64,000 bases of DNA from Pestalotiopsis fici W106-1 (GCF_000516985.1 NW_006917091.1:6921521-6985520); one strand, 5' to 3'. Positions 23,777-36,571 are shown, numbered from the stretch's first letter. Program-made: numbers and translations. The notes: generated from the letters alone by a model not told the origin.

Positions 23777-26377
23777 ATGGCGACCGACAACAGGTGGAAC
23801 GCGGGCAGGCGACGCGTCTTTCAATCCGTCTTCCGGACCTCCATCTCACAGCCTACGCCCTACTCCACCCCCTCGGCGCGCTTCCCCGAGAAGGGCCAGC
23901 CGTTCGGTGGTCCGCCGGTTCGCGAGCCACGGAACTGGTCCGGGGCTCCATCACCGGACTTTACAGCCTCGTCATCCTCGCCAGAGAGTCGCATGGTATC
24001 AGACCAGACGCGTTATGACAGGTCCTGGCACGAGGTCACATCCCGTATCGCCCTCCCGGCCTCGGTCACCGTCGAGGACTCGTTTGGGCCGCCTCCCGAC
24101 TCTCAAGATGCCCTAGACGAAGACTTTGATGAAGCTCTACGCAATGTCCTGGATCCAGCCTTTCGCCTGCCACATGCCACCTTCATAGAAGATATTCTGA
24201 CCTGGCATACGCAGCAGGTCAGGCTGCATTTTGTGAACCACGTGCTGGCTCTCCTGACCGTCTGTGATGGCTACGCCGATCAGACTCAGGTGCTGTTGGG
24301 GAGCATGCGAACCCTCGAGGCTGCCAACAGGCTCTATCACTATGGCCTATCCGTCATCATTCGGCCATTGCCCCAGGACCAAGCAGACCGCTATCTCACA
24401 AAGTTTCGACGAGATCTACACGCCCTCGTGGCCAACTCCATGTCGGAACCGCTCACGGACGCGCTGAGGAATGTTCTCGGTCGGCTCATGGCTATTGTCC
24501 TGGGTGTTGATGTACAGGCATCCAAGACATCGTCAAATCAGGTTGACGATGCCAGGAACGAGATATTGCAGCTGGTGGAATCTCTGTCCAAGTTAGGTTT
24601 GACCGGAGAGAGGTTTCAAGTCCTCTTTGCCGAGCTTCTTGACAGGATCATGGAGGCATATATCATTCGAACCTATGCCGGCAAGTGGAAGTCTGATCGA
24701 GATATTGGTTCGACGACATCAGCAGACGGCCAAACTCAAAACCGGCCCTATTGCATCAGAGAGCTATCGAATTGGATCGAGAAGGATTTCGCCTGCCTCG
24801 CAGTGGAAGTCACCTTTCACTTGGGTGATGTGCAACTCGCATGGACCGAAATCGATTCGTGGAAGAGCATGGCAATTGCGCGGTTGGCAAATTTAAGAAT
24901 TAGCGAGTTATTCGACATGGTCATCAATTGGCCACATAGCGAGGGCGGTATCAATGATTTGCGTTACACTGTCACTACATCGGTGCGACGTCTTCGACTA
25001 ACTGATGTATTCTCTTCTGACTTGGAGAAGCGGCTCCTACACCCGGGTCGGTCGACACTGGACATTCTTCGCACATATATATCCATGATCAAGGCATTTC
25101 AAAAGCTCGATCACTCCAGAGTGCTTCTCGATCGCGTCGCGTCTCGACTTCAGCTATATCTTTGTACACGTGAGGATACAGTTCGAATCATTGTCACAAG
25201 CTTGTTGACGAGCCCCAAAGATGCCAATGACGAGGCACGCAAGACGAAATTGGTCGAACTCGTGGAGTTGATGCAGGATCCAGACCAAAGTCGTCTGGAT
25301 CGCCATCAGGACGAGTGGGACGATCTCTCCTGGGTGCCTGCGCCTGTGGACGCAGGCTCAAATTATAGAGGACGAAAATCAGAAGACGTGATCGGAACTC
25401 TCATTGGCGCAGTAGGAACACCCGACGTCTTTATCAAGGAATTCCAAGCCATTGTTGCGGAACAGCTGCTCTCGGAACGCGATGGATTCGAACAGGAAGC
25501 GGCTGTCCTGGCTCTGCTGAAGAAGCGTTTTGGAGAGTCCGCTTTGCAGGCTTGCGATGTCATGCTCAAGGATATTCAAGATTCTAAGAGACTGAATAAC
25601 GTAATATACCGTGGCGCTATGAACAATACGGAAAAGGCCAAGCTGGAATGGACTACCCGCACAAAGATTCTTTCGAGGCTTTTCTGGCCCGACATGGGAG
25701 AGGAACGTTTCGTCGTACCCAAGAGCGTGGCTGTGATGCAGCAGGCCTATGAGGATCGCTTCGAGCATCTGAAGCCGTCGAGGAAGCTGAAATGGCTGAA
25801 CCACCTTGGCCAGGCTACGGTTGAGCTGGAATTCCAAGACCGCACCATATCAGAAGATGTTCGTACCTACGAAGCGGCTATTATCGATGCTTTTGGCGAG
25901 CCTTCCAAGTGGGCATTTGAGGATCTATGGCTTCACCTTCAGATGGACGAAGACCTCTTAACTGCAGGTCTACAGTTCTGGGTGGATAAGAAAGTTCTGC
26001 GGAAGCTTCCCGGAGATGAGTACGTGGTAATTGAGCGCCTCGAAGATGCAGAGCAGCACATGGCATCTGTAGCACAACAGTCGGGCGCGAACACGGCAGC
26101 CTCGGCCGATGGCAGCGCAACCAGCCCGCGCAAGGCCAAATCCGGTATGAGCGAAAAGGAAAAAGCACAACGGCAAGTCTACTGGCAGTTTATTGTAGGC
26201 ATGCTTACCAACTCCATGTCCCAAATGCCGCTCGGCCAAATCTCCATGATGATGAAGATGTTGATTGCCGACGGGTTCCCGTGGAGTAACGAGGAGCTCC
26301 AGGAGTTCCTTGGTGACAAGGTGGCTGACGGGGAGCTGGAGCTCACTGGCGGCAAGTACAAGTTGGTGAAGAAGTAG
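23777..26377 (+). CDS. apc2: Anaphase-promoting complex subunit 2 (APC2, cullin family)
   Basis: One exon, 866 residues. APC2 is the cullin-like scaffold of the anaphase-promoting complex, the nuclear E3 ubiquitin ligase that drives destruction of cyclins and securin; it holds the RING subunit APC11. The N-terminal 80 residues are Pro/Ser-rich and variable. A helical cullin-repeat-like part follows to about residue 530. The cullin homology core lies at about residues 535-760, with KAKLEWTTRTKILSRLFWP near 620 and LKWLNHLGQATVELEF near 672. The winged-helix (APC2/WHB) domain fills the last 80 residues, starting near MSEKEKAQRQVYWQF (790) and ending LTGGKYKLVKK. An acidic-free Ala/Ser-rich linker precedes it. 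The start ATG at 23777 has an A at -3 (ATATCATGG). The length fits fungal APC2. No intron is evident and no neighbour is linked in function. Confidence 0.93.
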   Translation: MATDNRWNAGRRRVFQSVFRTSISQPTPYSTPSARFPEKGQPFGGPPVREPRNWSGAPSPDFTASSSSPESRMVSDQTRYDRSWHEVTSRIALPASVTVEDSFGPPPDSQDALDEDFDEALRNVLDPAFRLPHATFIEDILTWHTQQVRLHFVNHVLALLTVCDGYADQTQVLLGSMRTLEAANRLYHYGLSVIIRPLPQDQADRYLTKFRRDLHALVANSMSEPLTDALRNVLGRLMAIVLGVDVQASKTSSNQVDDARNEILQLVESLSKLGLTGERFQVLFAELLDRIMEAYIIRTYAGKWKSDRDIGSTTSADGQTQNRPYCIRELSNWIEKDFACLAVEVTFHLGDVQLAWTEIDSWKSMAIARLANLRISELFDMVINWPHSEGGINDLRYTVTTSVRRLRLTDVFSSDLEKRLLHPGRSTLDILRTYISMIKAFQKLDHSRVLLDRVASRLQLYLCTREDTVRIIVTSLLTSPKDANDEARKTKLVELVELMQDPDQSRLDRHQDEWDDLSWVPAPVDAGSNYRGRKSEDVIGTLIGAVGTPDVFIKEFQAIVAEQLLSERDGFEQEAAVLALLKKRFGESALQACDVMLKDIQDSKRLNNVIYRGAMNNTEKAKLEWTTRTKILSRLFWPDMGEERFVVPKSVAVMQQAYEDRFEHLKPSRKLKWLNHLGQATVELEFQDRTISEDVRTYEAAIIDAFGEPSKWAFEDLWLHLQMDEDLLTAGLQFWVDKKVLRKLPGDEYVVIERLEDAEQHMASVAQQSGANTAASADGSATSPRKAKSGMSEKEKAQRQVYWQFIVGMLTNSMSQMPLGQISMMMKMLIADGFPWSNEELQEFLGDKVADGELELTGGKYKLVKK

Positions 26378-29300
26378 GTTGATGCATTCCCGGTGGGATG
26401 CCGCTGTCCTCCAGAGTTGACGAGGACTGGCTTGTGTCTATGGCATAGGACTGTCATGTGATACAATCATGGGGACAAGAGCCTAGTGCGTGGCCGATAC
26501 AGCATGCAGTAAGCCCAGATGGGAGGGTTACTAGAGTATACATTGCCATGAACGATCCGTCCACTGCTGAAGAGTACGGTCATTGTCGGATTGAGCATAA
26601 AGTATAGTAGATACAACATAGTAGATACGAAGGAAGATACCCCTAGGCTGATGAAGAAATGCCATTCACCCATCCATGTTGCCAGATTCTCAACGTGCTA
26701 CCATCGACCTTGTTGCCAAATTTTGCTACTCTATACCAATAGGTTATGTAGCAATATTTTCTAAGCCGTCTGGTAAATGGCGTGTTGGATGATTACCGTG
26801 CTTTGTTCAAGGCATGCAACAAATGATGTGGTTGTTCTGGGGAGCGCAAGCCAATGTATGTTTTCGACTCTGGATCGAAGCAGCAAGCGGATGACGGAGT
26901 CGCTTTTAATCCTACTCAGACACGGCATAATTCTTTGGATGATGTATTGATTGCTGAATCTACGGGACTGAAGCTTTCTCATCACTGATATGTATTCCAC
27001 GTGCACCACATGTCCATGCTTGTATATGCCAGATCGATAACATCAATTCGTTGGTAAGTCCTTACCTTTGAAATGTGTATATTTATTAGCTCCCCAGCTG
27101 CCGTCGTCAAGAGTTCCGGTATAGGGGAATAAGTTCATGATTTCGTCACAGAAGCGATGAGTTGATCTCGGCCCGAGGACGTGGCTGAATCCAAGGACGA
27201 GGCACGAAAGTTACCCATAGAGCGCGAAGTCGACCGAGGCGCAGACTCGCCCATGACAAGACGCATTGATGGAGTGTTGTCAAGTCCCAGTTGGATCTCG
27301 GGATAGATGGCCATCACCCGATGGAATACTCCCTTTCCTTGGCCAGCGATATTCGAAAGCAGTTGGTTCGTGCGAACAACATGCAGTCGTCTCCTGTATT
27401 GTCTCTACTCGGTATCCGCTGGGCCTCTGCTTAAAGAAAAAAAAGAAAGATCGACGCATTCCAACAATTTCCTCTTGGTCTCCCGTGCTTCTCCCGGTGG
27501 TCTGGTGAGAGAGGGTTGCGGCGGCTTTGCGCAGGCGAGTGTTGCTGAACAGAGATGGCCGCGTATAAGGAAAAAAAAAAAGTGCACCATTGGATGTTGC
27601 TGCCGAATCCCGGCGAGGAGCTGCTCAAATCATTTCAAGGCAGCTGGGTATTGCCTGATTTGCGCGCGGCTGGTAACCAGCTTTGACAAAAAAGCCCAAG
27701 CTGGAGAGTAGCCACAAGTGGTTGCACGCGAGCCAGCAAAATTGCATCAGATGTCAAAAAAACGGGCGCTGAAAATAATACAGTGGCCGGGCACCACTCC
27801 CTTGTTCAAGGCACCAGACAGGCCGTCAAGCTCCCAAGCTCTGGCGGGGCTTTTTTCCGCGGTGACAATGGCCCTTTTCACACCGCATTGTCAGCTGATT
27901 CGTGTCTGTGCAGGGAAGATCGCTTTTTTCCATGCTGCGTGAATTCTTAAGGCGCAAAAGGTGCCACTTTGGCCATGGTTGCGAAATGATGAATCAGCGC
28001 TGATCTCATAGTCACAGAGCCCCCCAGCCGAGGTGTGCAGCGTACGTAGTGTAGATAGATAGCCCCAAGGTTAGATCGATAACAGTCTTGTGAACGCCCT
28101 GCCTGTCTTGGCCTGGCCTGCACTTCTTTTGTATCCTTTTCTTCACATAGCAGGGTTCTTACTACACAAGCATTGGGGCGGGCACTTACTGGGTTTTGCA
28201 GTAATGCGGCATTTTTGACAATATGGGAAAGCTTGACCCGTCTCGAAATTGATTGGCAAATTGACTGCACAATACCACAGCAGAAGTAATGAGTAGCGCC
28301 GTCGGCGCAATGATGGAAGGATGTGCTTTGCTGCTTTGCTTCATATGAATGACATGGGCGTCGGAAAAGAGTAGTGGTGCATCGAAACTTTGGGCCTAAC
28401 GTCGCCATGTGGAAGAGACGATACTACATTAGTGGTAGGTAGGAAGCGTGCCGGCCTATCATACCGTCCAGATTTATTTCAGAGAGTCGGACGCCATGGC
28501 TGCTTAGATGCAGAGTTGGAAAGCAGTTGCCAGGCTCAAGTGCTCATAGGCGTGGACAAACATTGGCTCTGCTTTCCTGGCCGCCCGTCGCTGAATGAGA
28601 CGATGAATGTGAGCGATAGAGAATAGCTCAATTCAAAATCATCTCGATCGGCCCGACAGTAAGGACAGCCAGCGCCAATTGAGTGACCTGCCTATATAAT
28701 TGCTTATATCGACACAACGTGCCAGTCCACATGGGCAACAAGGTTGAGATCGGAATGTGAATGTAGAGCATCTGTAGAGGTTAAGTTTCGAAAAGCGGAG
28801 CGGAGCGCCGTAGAGAGGGGCATTGATTCCCATCGCTAAAACCCCTCTTTTTGGCTTTCTTTGTACATACTGCATCCGTCCGTAGAGGCCATGATACTGC
28901 CTACCGTCTTGGTAGATGTAATGTAGGTAGGCATCAGGTTTCACGTTCCTACTGCCGCCCCAGCCGACGTCTCGAAAGAAGCCCCAAAAGGTGCATACCT
29001 ACGTTAGACAAGTTGCTCTACTCCCGAGTTCATACATTTACGAGAAATCTTGTTGACAGGAGTCTCCCCCAAGGTTCTGCTCCATCAAAAAGGTTTGCTT
29101 GGGTCATTTTCCTCTCTTTTATGTTGAGACCAACATGGACCATAGGAGGCTCCCCACCAATCACCAGCCGCGATATGGAGCTCATCCTTCCCGGAATGAC
29201 AGGCAAGACTAATATAGCAGTCGACGAATGGGTCCTTGCACAAACTGTTCATACTTGCTCATACGGCTTACCAAGGCCTGGTGAATAGCCGTGATCCCTT

Positions 29301-31736
29301 GTCTAATTGTTGCAAGGCATGTATGTAGCTTCCCTGGGCGCAGAGATCCTCGGCATTGTGCCTTGTCGTTGATGGATGGTGCGCAATGCCTGCTGTGCTA
29401 TGATGCTCGAGTGGGACTGTGCCGACGTCAAAGCAAGTCCATCAAGGTTCGTTCCAGAAGTCAGGCCATGGAGGCCATTTGAGAGCGCAAACGCAGGAAT
29501 GGTGACGGTCGAAAATGCTATTCCGACTGCTAATGCAGCGCTTTTGGCGCCACGTATAAGCAGATAGTTGCTTAGCCAGGGTGAGCTAGGAGAGCTTTCG
29601 ATTGATGGATCCCGGACTTCTCAATAGTGACACCCAATCAGGAGCGATTTGTGTCAACTGAGAATGGAGAGGCGCGAGAACAAGATCTGCGACTTGCAGA
29701 AACGACAGTGGATTCGGGATCAACTGTTTCTTCCGTATTGACCAGGTTGGTGCCAGCGACAAGTAGAGAGTCATCAGCGTCGAATATCTGAGCAGAGAAC
29801 TTGCTATAGAGGTCTGGTCTGAATTGGACGAGCATACTTTAATGGTCATGCATCTCGCCCAAGACGATCAGAATTACCATGGGAAAGCCAAAGTCTGAAT
29901 GATTCGCTTCGGCCCAGCCATTGCTGACGCTGGAAGGGGGGAATCCCGTTGAAGGTGGTGGTGTTGACCATGTTCATGCTCGATCCAGAAATGCAACAAT
30001 TTGCTACGCAGGCTCCTTGATCGCTTATTGGGTAAGTTTCCGGGTGCGAGCATTGGGAATGCCTATAAGGGTATGTCGCTGTACGCCTAGGCTTTGGTGG
30101 GTTTGGGAGCTCGAGCCCTATTGAACAGGTCTGAAACCATTCATGAAAGTTTCCGTTTGATTGGAAGTGAGGTGACGCCCGCCTCCCGGTGCTTTGAGGA
30201 ATCCTGGGCGCCGGGCGCCGGGCGACACGATCTCCACCAGCTGTAACTCGTCTCGGAGTGACTAGGTTCAGTAGGTGAAGCAGATGGTGGTTCATACGCA
30301 TGCTTTTCTCGCTCTACTGCGCTTTGGATCCTCTCTATGAGGTGCTCTCAGCGGTGTTGCAACCACAGGCCAGGGCTACACCGATCCGGCAAGGAAGTAG
30401 AACCTAATACAGCAACACACCTCACTTGTACGTCAAGCCAAGTAATTTCTTTCGTATTCAATCTGTCGCACACACAATAATAGTTCTCGCTCTGAAATCG
30501 AAACGAAAAGAAGAAAAAGAAAATATGAAGAAGCAGAAAAGAAAGAAGTGGACACACGACCTAATGCGCGGCGAGGGACAAACATACATACCTTATATAG
30601 TTGCTGCTTACCATATAAATTTGGGGCGTACCACTAATAAGCTCTGAAGCAGGACGGATGGCCCAGTGCCCGCACTATTTTCACTTCTCTGCTAATCTCA
30701 GGTGAGATCTGCCAAAGAAATGCTGCGAGATGGTATTGAGATGGTGAGCAAAGACGAGGAAGACGGCTATATAGGTCAATGCGGGATAAATGAATCACAG
30801 GGGAATCCAATCATCTTTGGGTCCTATAATAAGCGTGTTCCTCTCTTGAGATTCAGCAGAAAATTTACCTTGTGTAAAGTAGATAGCTCGCCAGCGAGTG
30901 AGTGAATGGAAAGCTGAGCTCCCGAGATAAGAGGCGGGGCATGTTCCGGTTGTTCTTAAACACGGCTTGTTCCAGCGTACACAAGGGTTGGTGCAATACA
31001 TTACTTACGGGTGGAAAGTGCGTGCGAAGGCTTGGAGGGCTGGGAAGATATTTGATCCATCACATGACCTTCCAAGACAAGGTCCCATGGGTCAGGTACC
31101 CTGGGTTTGGATCCCAGAAGAAGGACGATACTAGAGCGGGCGACTTGGAAGGCCATTCATCTTCTTTCTAGCCTCTCCGTGCCCTGGCTGGCTGGCTGGC
31201 TGTCCGTGGAAGACGGGCGTACTTGGTAGACAGGCAGGCGGGAACGGGGGCACTGACTGGGTAACATGCGAGGGGGTGAAGCTGGGAACAGGAAATCTTC
31301 AATGCCTGTTCCTGTCCGCCTTGACATGTCGACACGATGTGAGGGGTCCAATCCGACGCATTCAAAACAGGCACTGCACTGGCTGTAGATACAGCGCAAG
31401 CTGAGGAACACTGCATTGTGGAGGAAGAAAATGAAATGAGTTATGTGTCGAAGGTCCAAATTGGTGATCCAGGCCAGCCTGCAGCACATGTTCCCAGGCT
31501 CTGGCCGACTAGAGAGGGCGGCATAATTTTTCTGGGTCCACGTTGGCAATCGAGGGACTGTTTACTGCTTGTTGCTGGTCAGCTCCGGCTCCGCTCGATG
31601 CGAGCGCTATTAGTTGGTAGGTGGTATTTATGTATGGGAAGGAGAGAAGATTCGTGAGTCCGTTGGTTGATTGATTGATTCATCTGTCCAAGCTGCAGCC
31701 GGTGGCCTGGAGGTTAAGAGGCAGGTACCTTGATGC

Positions 31737-31768
31737 ATGTATGTATGTGTATATATGTATGTATGTAC
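31737..31768. repeat. ATGT tetranucleotide microsatellite
   Basis: Interrupted ATGT/GTAT units with a TATATA core form a simple repeat. Confidence 0.75.
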
Positions 31769-33510
31769 GCTCGTAGTCTGTACTTACCTTAGGCAGTTCA
31801 TGTTGCCTACAGCTGCAGCTAGCTGCTGCATTTACCTACAAAGGCAGGCTAGCGACTGCTAGGTAACCTTTGGCAAACAGCACAAAAAAGACACTGAAGG
31901 ATTCATTCAATGTCCACTGGCACTCTTGGAACTCGTCAAGTTACTATACATGATTGGATGGCAAGCACAAGATAGGTAGTATACATAACTTTGTAGTATG
32001 CATGTGGTAGACACAAGCATATAATTTTTTTCTTCCGTCGGCCCTCTTTTCCATTCTGGCTCACTTTATCCCTCGATTGCGTACGACGAACGAGAAACAC
32101 GCAAGTTGGCAGGCCTTGGTCTTCTCCCTTGATCTCGTGGTCCCTGTCCCCTTCCCATTCCCCTGTGCTGTGCTTGCCCGTGTGTGCAATTCTTAGCGGG
32201 CCACCCTTTGTCGTCTTGGCCCGTCGCTGCTCGTTCGCTGTCTCTCTCTGTGTGCCCCATTATGCGCCCAGCCATTAAAATGATGATACTTGGTTTGCCT
32301 GGTAGTTGGCGCGAGCGTCTGGCTGGGCTTATCTTACTTCTTTTTGGGGAGTCTTTGCCCTTTTCCCCTGCCATCTTCCTCCGTACTTTCACGTAAGCCC
32401 GTGCCAACGTGCACACTTTTATGATTGCCCTTCCGCAATAGCGCCTTCCAAACCCGCGACTAACTACCCATCGGGCTTGCCTCTCCTGTGAGATCATACG
32501 TCCACTCTCGGCTGGTCGCGCCGCCTGGTCGGACCGCCTAGTTGCTACTGGCCTTTTCTTCTTTCTTCAACCGTGGCCCATACTTGCATGCACACATCTT
32601 GGGACGGATGGATTGTTCAGGGCGTCGAGAGAAGAGGGAGGAGGAGGGGAGGGGAAAAAAAAAAAAAAAAGCCCCCTTGGCCCCAAGGCAGGTCTCAAGC
32701 CAGGCATTCCCGCTCTTGCTGCGGATAGGCACTCTGAACTGAGACTTGCTGCCACGTACCTAGTAGGACTGGACTCATTCATCCCCAATCCTTGCACGTA
32801 CGTCTAAATCTATCAATGTATGTAAGTAGGCCGGCCCATCAAGCTAACGACTTAGGTTACCGTAAGATGTATGTATGTCTACCGTAAGAGAAGGCAGAAG
32901 AGATGTGCGGATGTGCGCATCCTTGTACATTTATTACGCTGCGAGCTCTACTCAACATGACCTAGTCTCCAGTATTATTGTCGTTGTACATACGCACATA
33001 CATCTTGCTGGCCCTTTATTCACTCTCTCCTCTCCGCTGTCTGTCCGTCCGTCCGCCAGTCTACCTTGCCTAGAAACTACCCAGGTAGGCAATGGGTGAG
33101 TGAGGAGGGAGGCTCATACGTAAATAGGTCGGCTCGAATTAGGATCATTCCCACATTACATACATGCTACATGCCTGACAACTGACCTACATGAATTTCA
33201 ATTGCTGCTCTGCGCCCGATCACTCACTTATCACTCAATTAGTCGCTTGCCTAAGACTAAGAGAACCCGCCAACGTCTCGTGATTCCTGTCCACACACAC
33301 ACACTCTCACTCTCACTTGCAGCCGAGGGAGACTTGAAGCTTGAGACCTTTTTTCTTTCTCGATTCCTTGTCTCTCCTCTTTTGTACTCTGGGCGCTCTT
33401 TCCCTCTACTTTCCCTCTTTTCTTTCCTTCCTCCTTCCCACCCTCCAATCCTCAGTGCCCAAACGTTTCTGTGATCCGTCGTCCTTTTTTCTTTCCTACT
33501 CCCAACCGAC

Positions 33511-33546
33511 CTGTTGCTGTTGTTGCTGCTGCTGCTGCTGTTGCTG
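33511..33546. repeat. CTG/TTG trinucleotide repeat
   Basis: About eleven consecutive CTG or TTG triplets lie in the pyrimidine-rich zone before the RING gene. They fall in chance frames on both strands and are taken as a non-coding simple repeat. Confidence 0.75.
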
Positions 33547-34244
33547 ACGTCTAGAACGTCTTTTTTTTTTTCTCCTTGTCTCCTCTTCCTCGTCGCATCT
33601 ACAACCTGCGGCTGCAGCCTGTTCTGTGTCTCCCTCGTACTACTGCGTAAAGCCGGCCGTCGTCCTAGACTACATACATACCTATCTGCCCTAGCTGATT
33701 CAAGCTGTACAATCAATACTTCCGTACGATCCCGCTTGCAAAAGTGCTGGAATAGCGATACAGTAGCATCCGTACTCAGCAAACAAGTACTACTTCACAC
33801 AGCGGCCGAATCTACAGCCCAAAAGAAAAAAAAAATATCTACTCTTCATTCCTTTATTGACTTTTTATTTTCTTCCGCTCGGTCCGATGAGCATTTCTCT
33901 CCCCAGAGATTGTCGAGTCCCGCTTGACTCACGAAAGTGCACCCGTGACAGTCATTTGCCCACCCACATGATAAGCTGAGGAGGGGGGCCCTTGGGAGAT
34001 TCGATTTACCCCACGTATGCAGCTGCCGCTGTCGCCGAATATAACTTGCGACTACTAAACCAACCCCCGATCCTCCGTTATTGCCCGCGATAGTCTCTTT
34101 GCAACAGCGGAATACAAGTTATTCGGTTACGGAGACGGCAGAAAAGGCTTTGTGGTGATCGGTTGTCCAAAGCGCAGATACAAGGCACGAATACTAGAGG
34201 TTCCATTGGATTTGGTGTCCTTCGACTGCTGCCGCCCAGCTCCC

Positions 34245-34256
34245 ATGAATAATTGA
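34245..34256 (+). other. Minimal upstream ORF before the RING gene
   Basis: ATG AAT AAT TGA lies 216 nt before the RING start. A three-codon uORF in a long leader could dampen translation, if this DNA is in the mRNA. Transcription of the site is not known. Confidence 0.25.
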
Positions 34257-34471
34257 CGGCCTGCTGCCAAAAAGAGAGAAAAAAAAAAGTTAGTCGACGA
34301 AACCTAGGATTCTCTACAAGTGCTATAGTCTACGAGCTGGGATATACAACCACCAGGCAGGTTTGAAGCCGAGGTCTTGAGCCTCCTGCCTGTCAATCCA
34401 GACGGGGTGTTTCTGTGTAGAGGTCGAGGGCGACAGCCTCTAGTCCGGGCAGTTGCTCTCGACGAGAAACC

Positions 34472-36571
34472 ATGGATCCCTCCGCAAGAAATTTTGTGAT
34501 GCAAGGGCAGGATACAAGCTCTAATCGATTTGCTGCATCACCTCCTACTGCGCCCGTTGACCAGCAACATTCACCATGTCCGGCGTTGCGAGCACACAAC
34601 CAACTTCCCAGCCTACACTCACAGATCAGTGGCTGGAGTGGTCCATATTACGACCCAGTCCATAACAGCCACTCCTGGTGGCCTCAGCACGGTCATCATG
34701 ATGCCTGGCAGCACCACCACCACCATCACCCCGCGACTTATGTACCTCCCGGCTCACACCATCATTTTACACATCCATCATCCTCATTTACAGCTCCCCC
34801 AGGTCTTGTACCGCCTTCAGGGCCTTCTCAAATGCATGATCACCCGATTCCTCAATTTGACCTTGGGTATGGAGGCTACTTTAATAGCCGCAGCCACCAT
34901 CATCAGCATACTCACAGTCACCCGCACACTCACATGAGCACCCGCTCACAGACAAATTTCACGCCGCGGCCACCGCCAATACCGAGCCTCGACAACAGAA
35001 TGGATGCATTTGGAAGCCATCCGGCTAATTCAGAGCTTGCATGGGGGGCTAATCGATTACCTACCCTGGCGCACTTGTAGGTAACAAATATGCTAAAAAC
35101 GTTGTTGAGTTCTAACTTGTTTTCAGATCTCCAACTCTCCCGGGGTACATGACTCCTAGGGAATCTTTGCCTTCAAGGGAGCCTGCGACCGCTAGGGAAG
35201 CCGCGGGATTTAGGGAATCTACAGCATCCACAAGGGCGGATTCCTCCAGCGAAAGACCGCCGACGGCATTGGAGAGGCACATGTGTATGTAATGTAATGA
35301 TGGCTCAACGAGGCACAAAAGCTAATTTTATCCACAGGGCCGAATCTACCGGTAACTACAAATCAATCACCAACTACAAATCAGACGACGAGTACGGTTT
35401 CAATGCCGCCCATGCCGCAAAGCACAGGTAGACTTTTTTTTGGCGCTCGTTCGACAAGTCAAGCATTTGAAGCCGCAAATAGCCTAGGAGATTCGCCTAG
35501 TGATGACGATTCTGAATCTACTGACACGGCCATGATCACATCCGATGTTCTCGATGATATATCCGCAGTCGCTGGGCCGCGGGCCAGAATCAGAGCTGCT
35601 CAGATGATGAGAAGAGCGGGAGTACCACAATGCGGGCGAAAGGTAGCGTCCAAGAAAGCGATTGCATCACTAATAAGTGTGGTGCCAGAAGATCTTCCGG
35701 AAGAAGAAAGATGTAAGTCATGTCGTACTGCTTCCTAATGGTGACGTTCTTCTGACCAGTTGTTAAGCTTGCATTATTTGTTATAATGATTACGGAGTGG
35801 AGACTCCAGAAGGGATTATTGAATCGCCTCTGCGCTTGCCTAAATGTCAGCATGTATTTGGCGATCATTGTATTAAGAAATGGCTTGCCGAATCAGACAG
35901 CTGCCCGTATTGCAGAGACAAGTTGCCTTCCGAACCTCCGACCCTGCACCATCGCCAAGAAGCTGTTTTCCATTTGATGCGCCAGCATGCGTCGCGCCAT
36001 GGAGAGTCGACAGATGCTGGAGGTATACGAACTCTCGGCGCACACGCATATCAACACCAGGATCGCCGTTCGCCTCCCATTGATAATGGAGAACCCCGTC
36101 GAAGACCTCGTTGGCGCAATCGCCCAAGTGCATCAAGTGGTCGATCAAATGCACCACTAAACCCCGTGACAGGTTGGGCCCTTCATGTATGTTCCTGTCA
36201 TTTTTCTTTTTGTCGTCGTCCACCTCCGTTAACTTGAAATAATCCAGTATGACACGGATCCGACCAGATTCGGCCCATCCAGTCATGGCCAGAGACATCC
36301 AATGGGCCCTCTAGGTTCGCCAATGACGCCCCGTCTACCAGAGGGACGAAACAATCAAGAGAACAACAATCCACGCTTTCCGGGGGTGCATTCGTTCCAG
36401 TCGAATGAGCCTGGAGCCAGGTTACCTTTTCCTAATCCATTGGGAGCGACTGAGATGGAGACAGCAATGGGCCCGAGTTGGGCATCTCCGCGATCCGGAT
36501 TTCTCCCGTACGCTGTTCGGAATGGCCCAGACAATACTGTTCACCAGAACGGAGACAACTTGCCTCGATAA
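34472..36571 (+). CDS. His-rich RING-finger protein, probable E3 ubiquitin ligase
   Basis: Five exons are proposed: 34472-35076, 35127-35284, 35338-35712, 35768-36186 and 36248-36571, encoding 626 residues. Donors are GTAGGT, GTATGT, GTAAGT and GTATGT; all frames join cleanly. The N-terminal third is His/Pro/Ser-rich with a run of six or more His near residue 80. A low-complexity Arg/Glu/Ser region follows. An acidic patch SPSDDDSES and an Arg-rich helix (RARIRAAQMMRRAG) lead to the RING at residues 381-428: CIIC, then CQHVFGDHC, then CPYC. The fifth ligand position holds Gly instead of His or Cys, while H408 and H413 are present; similar CxHVFGxxC forms occur in fungal RING proteins. The tail is disordered and Pro/Arg-rich. 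RING domains of this kind recruit E2 enzymes; substrate and location are unknown. The third acceptor is an unusual AAG, chosen because it alone restores the RING frame. Confidence 0.85.

Larger units (their letters stand above)
26378..34471. other. Gene-poor interval between APC2 and the RING gene
   Basis: The first few hundred bases are the likely APC2 3' UTR. No convincing gene was found in the rest. A minus-strand stretch around 29.3-29.85 kb has open frames of about 60-110 codons in different frames but no coherent splice model. A GT-rich microsatellite lies at 31737-31768. From about 33.2 to 34.3 kb the plus strand is pyrimidine-rich, with CA and CT runs and a CTG/TTG repeat at 33511-33546. 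This is typical of a fungal promoter and long leader, and probably serves the RING gene. Confidence 0.5.

Noticed and set aside
29300..30300. Possible minus-strand gene in pieces
   Set aside because: Several frames of 60-150 codons, one with a hydrophobic Ala/Gly stretch, look mildly protein-like, but the frames could not be joined by credible introns and the lengths are within chance.
33231..33782. 183-codon minus-strand open frame
   Set aside because: It is the mirror of the pyrimidine-rich leader and CTG/TTG repeat, giving Lys/Arg/Ser/Asn runs. A composition artefact.
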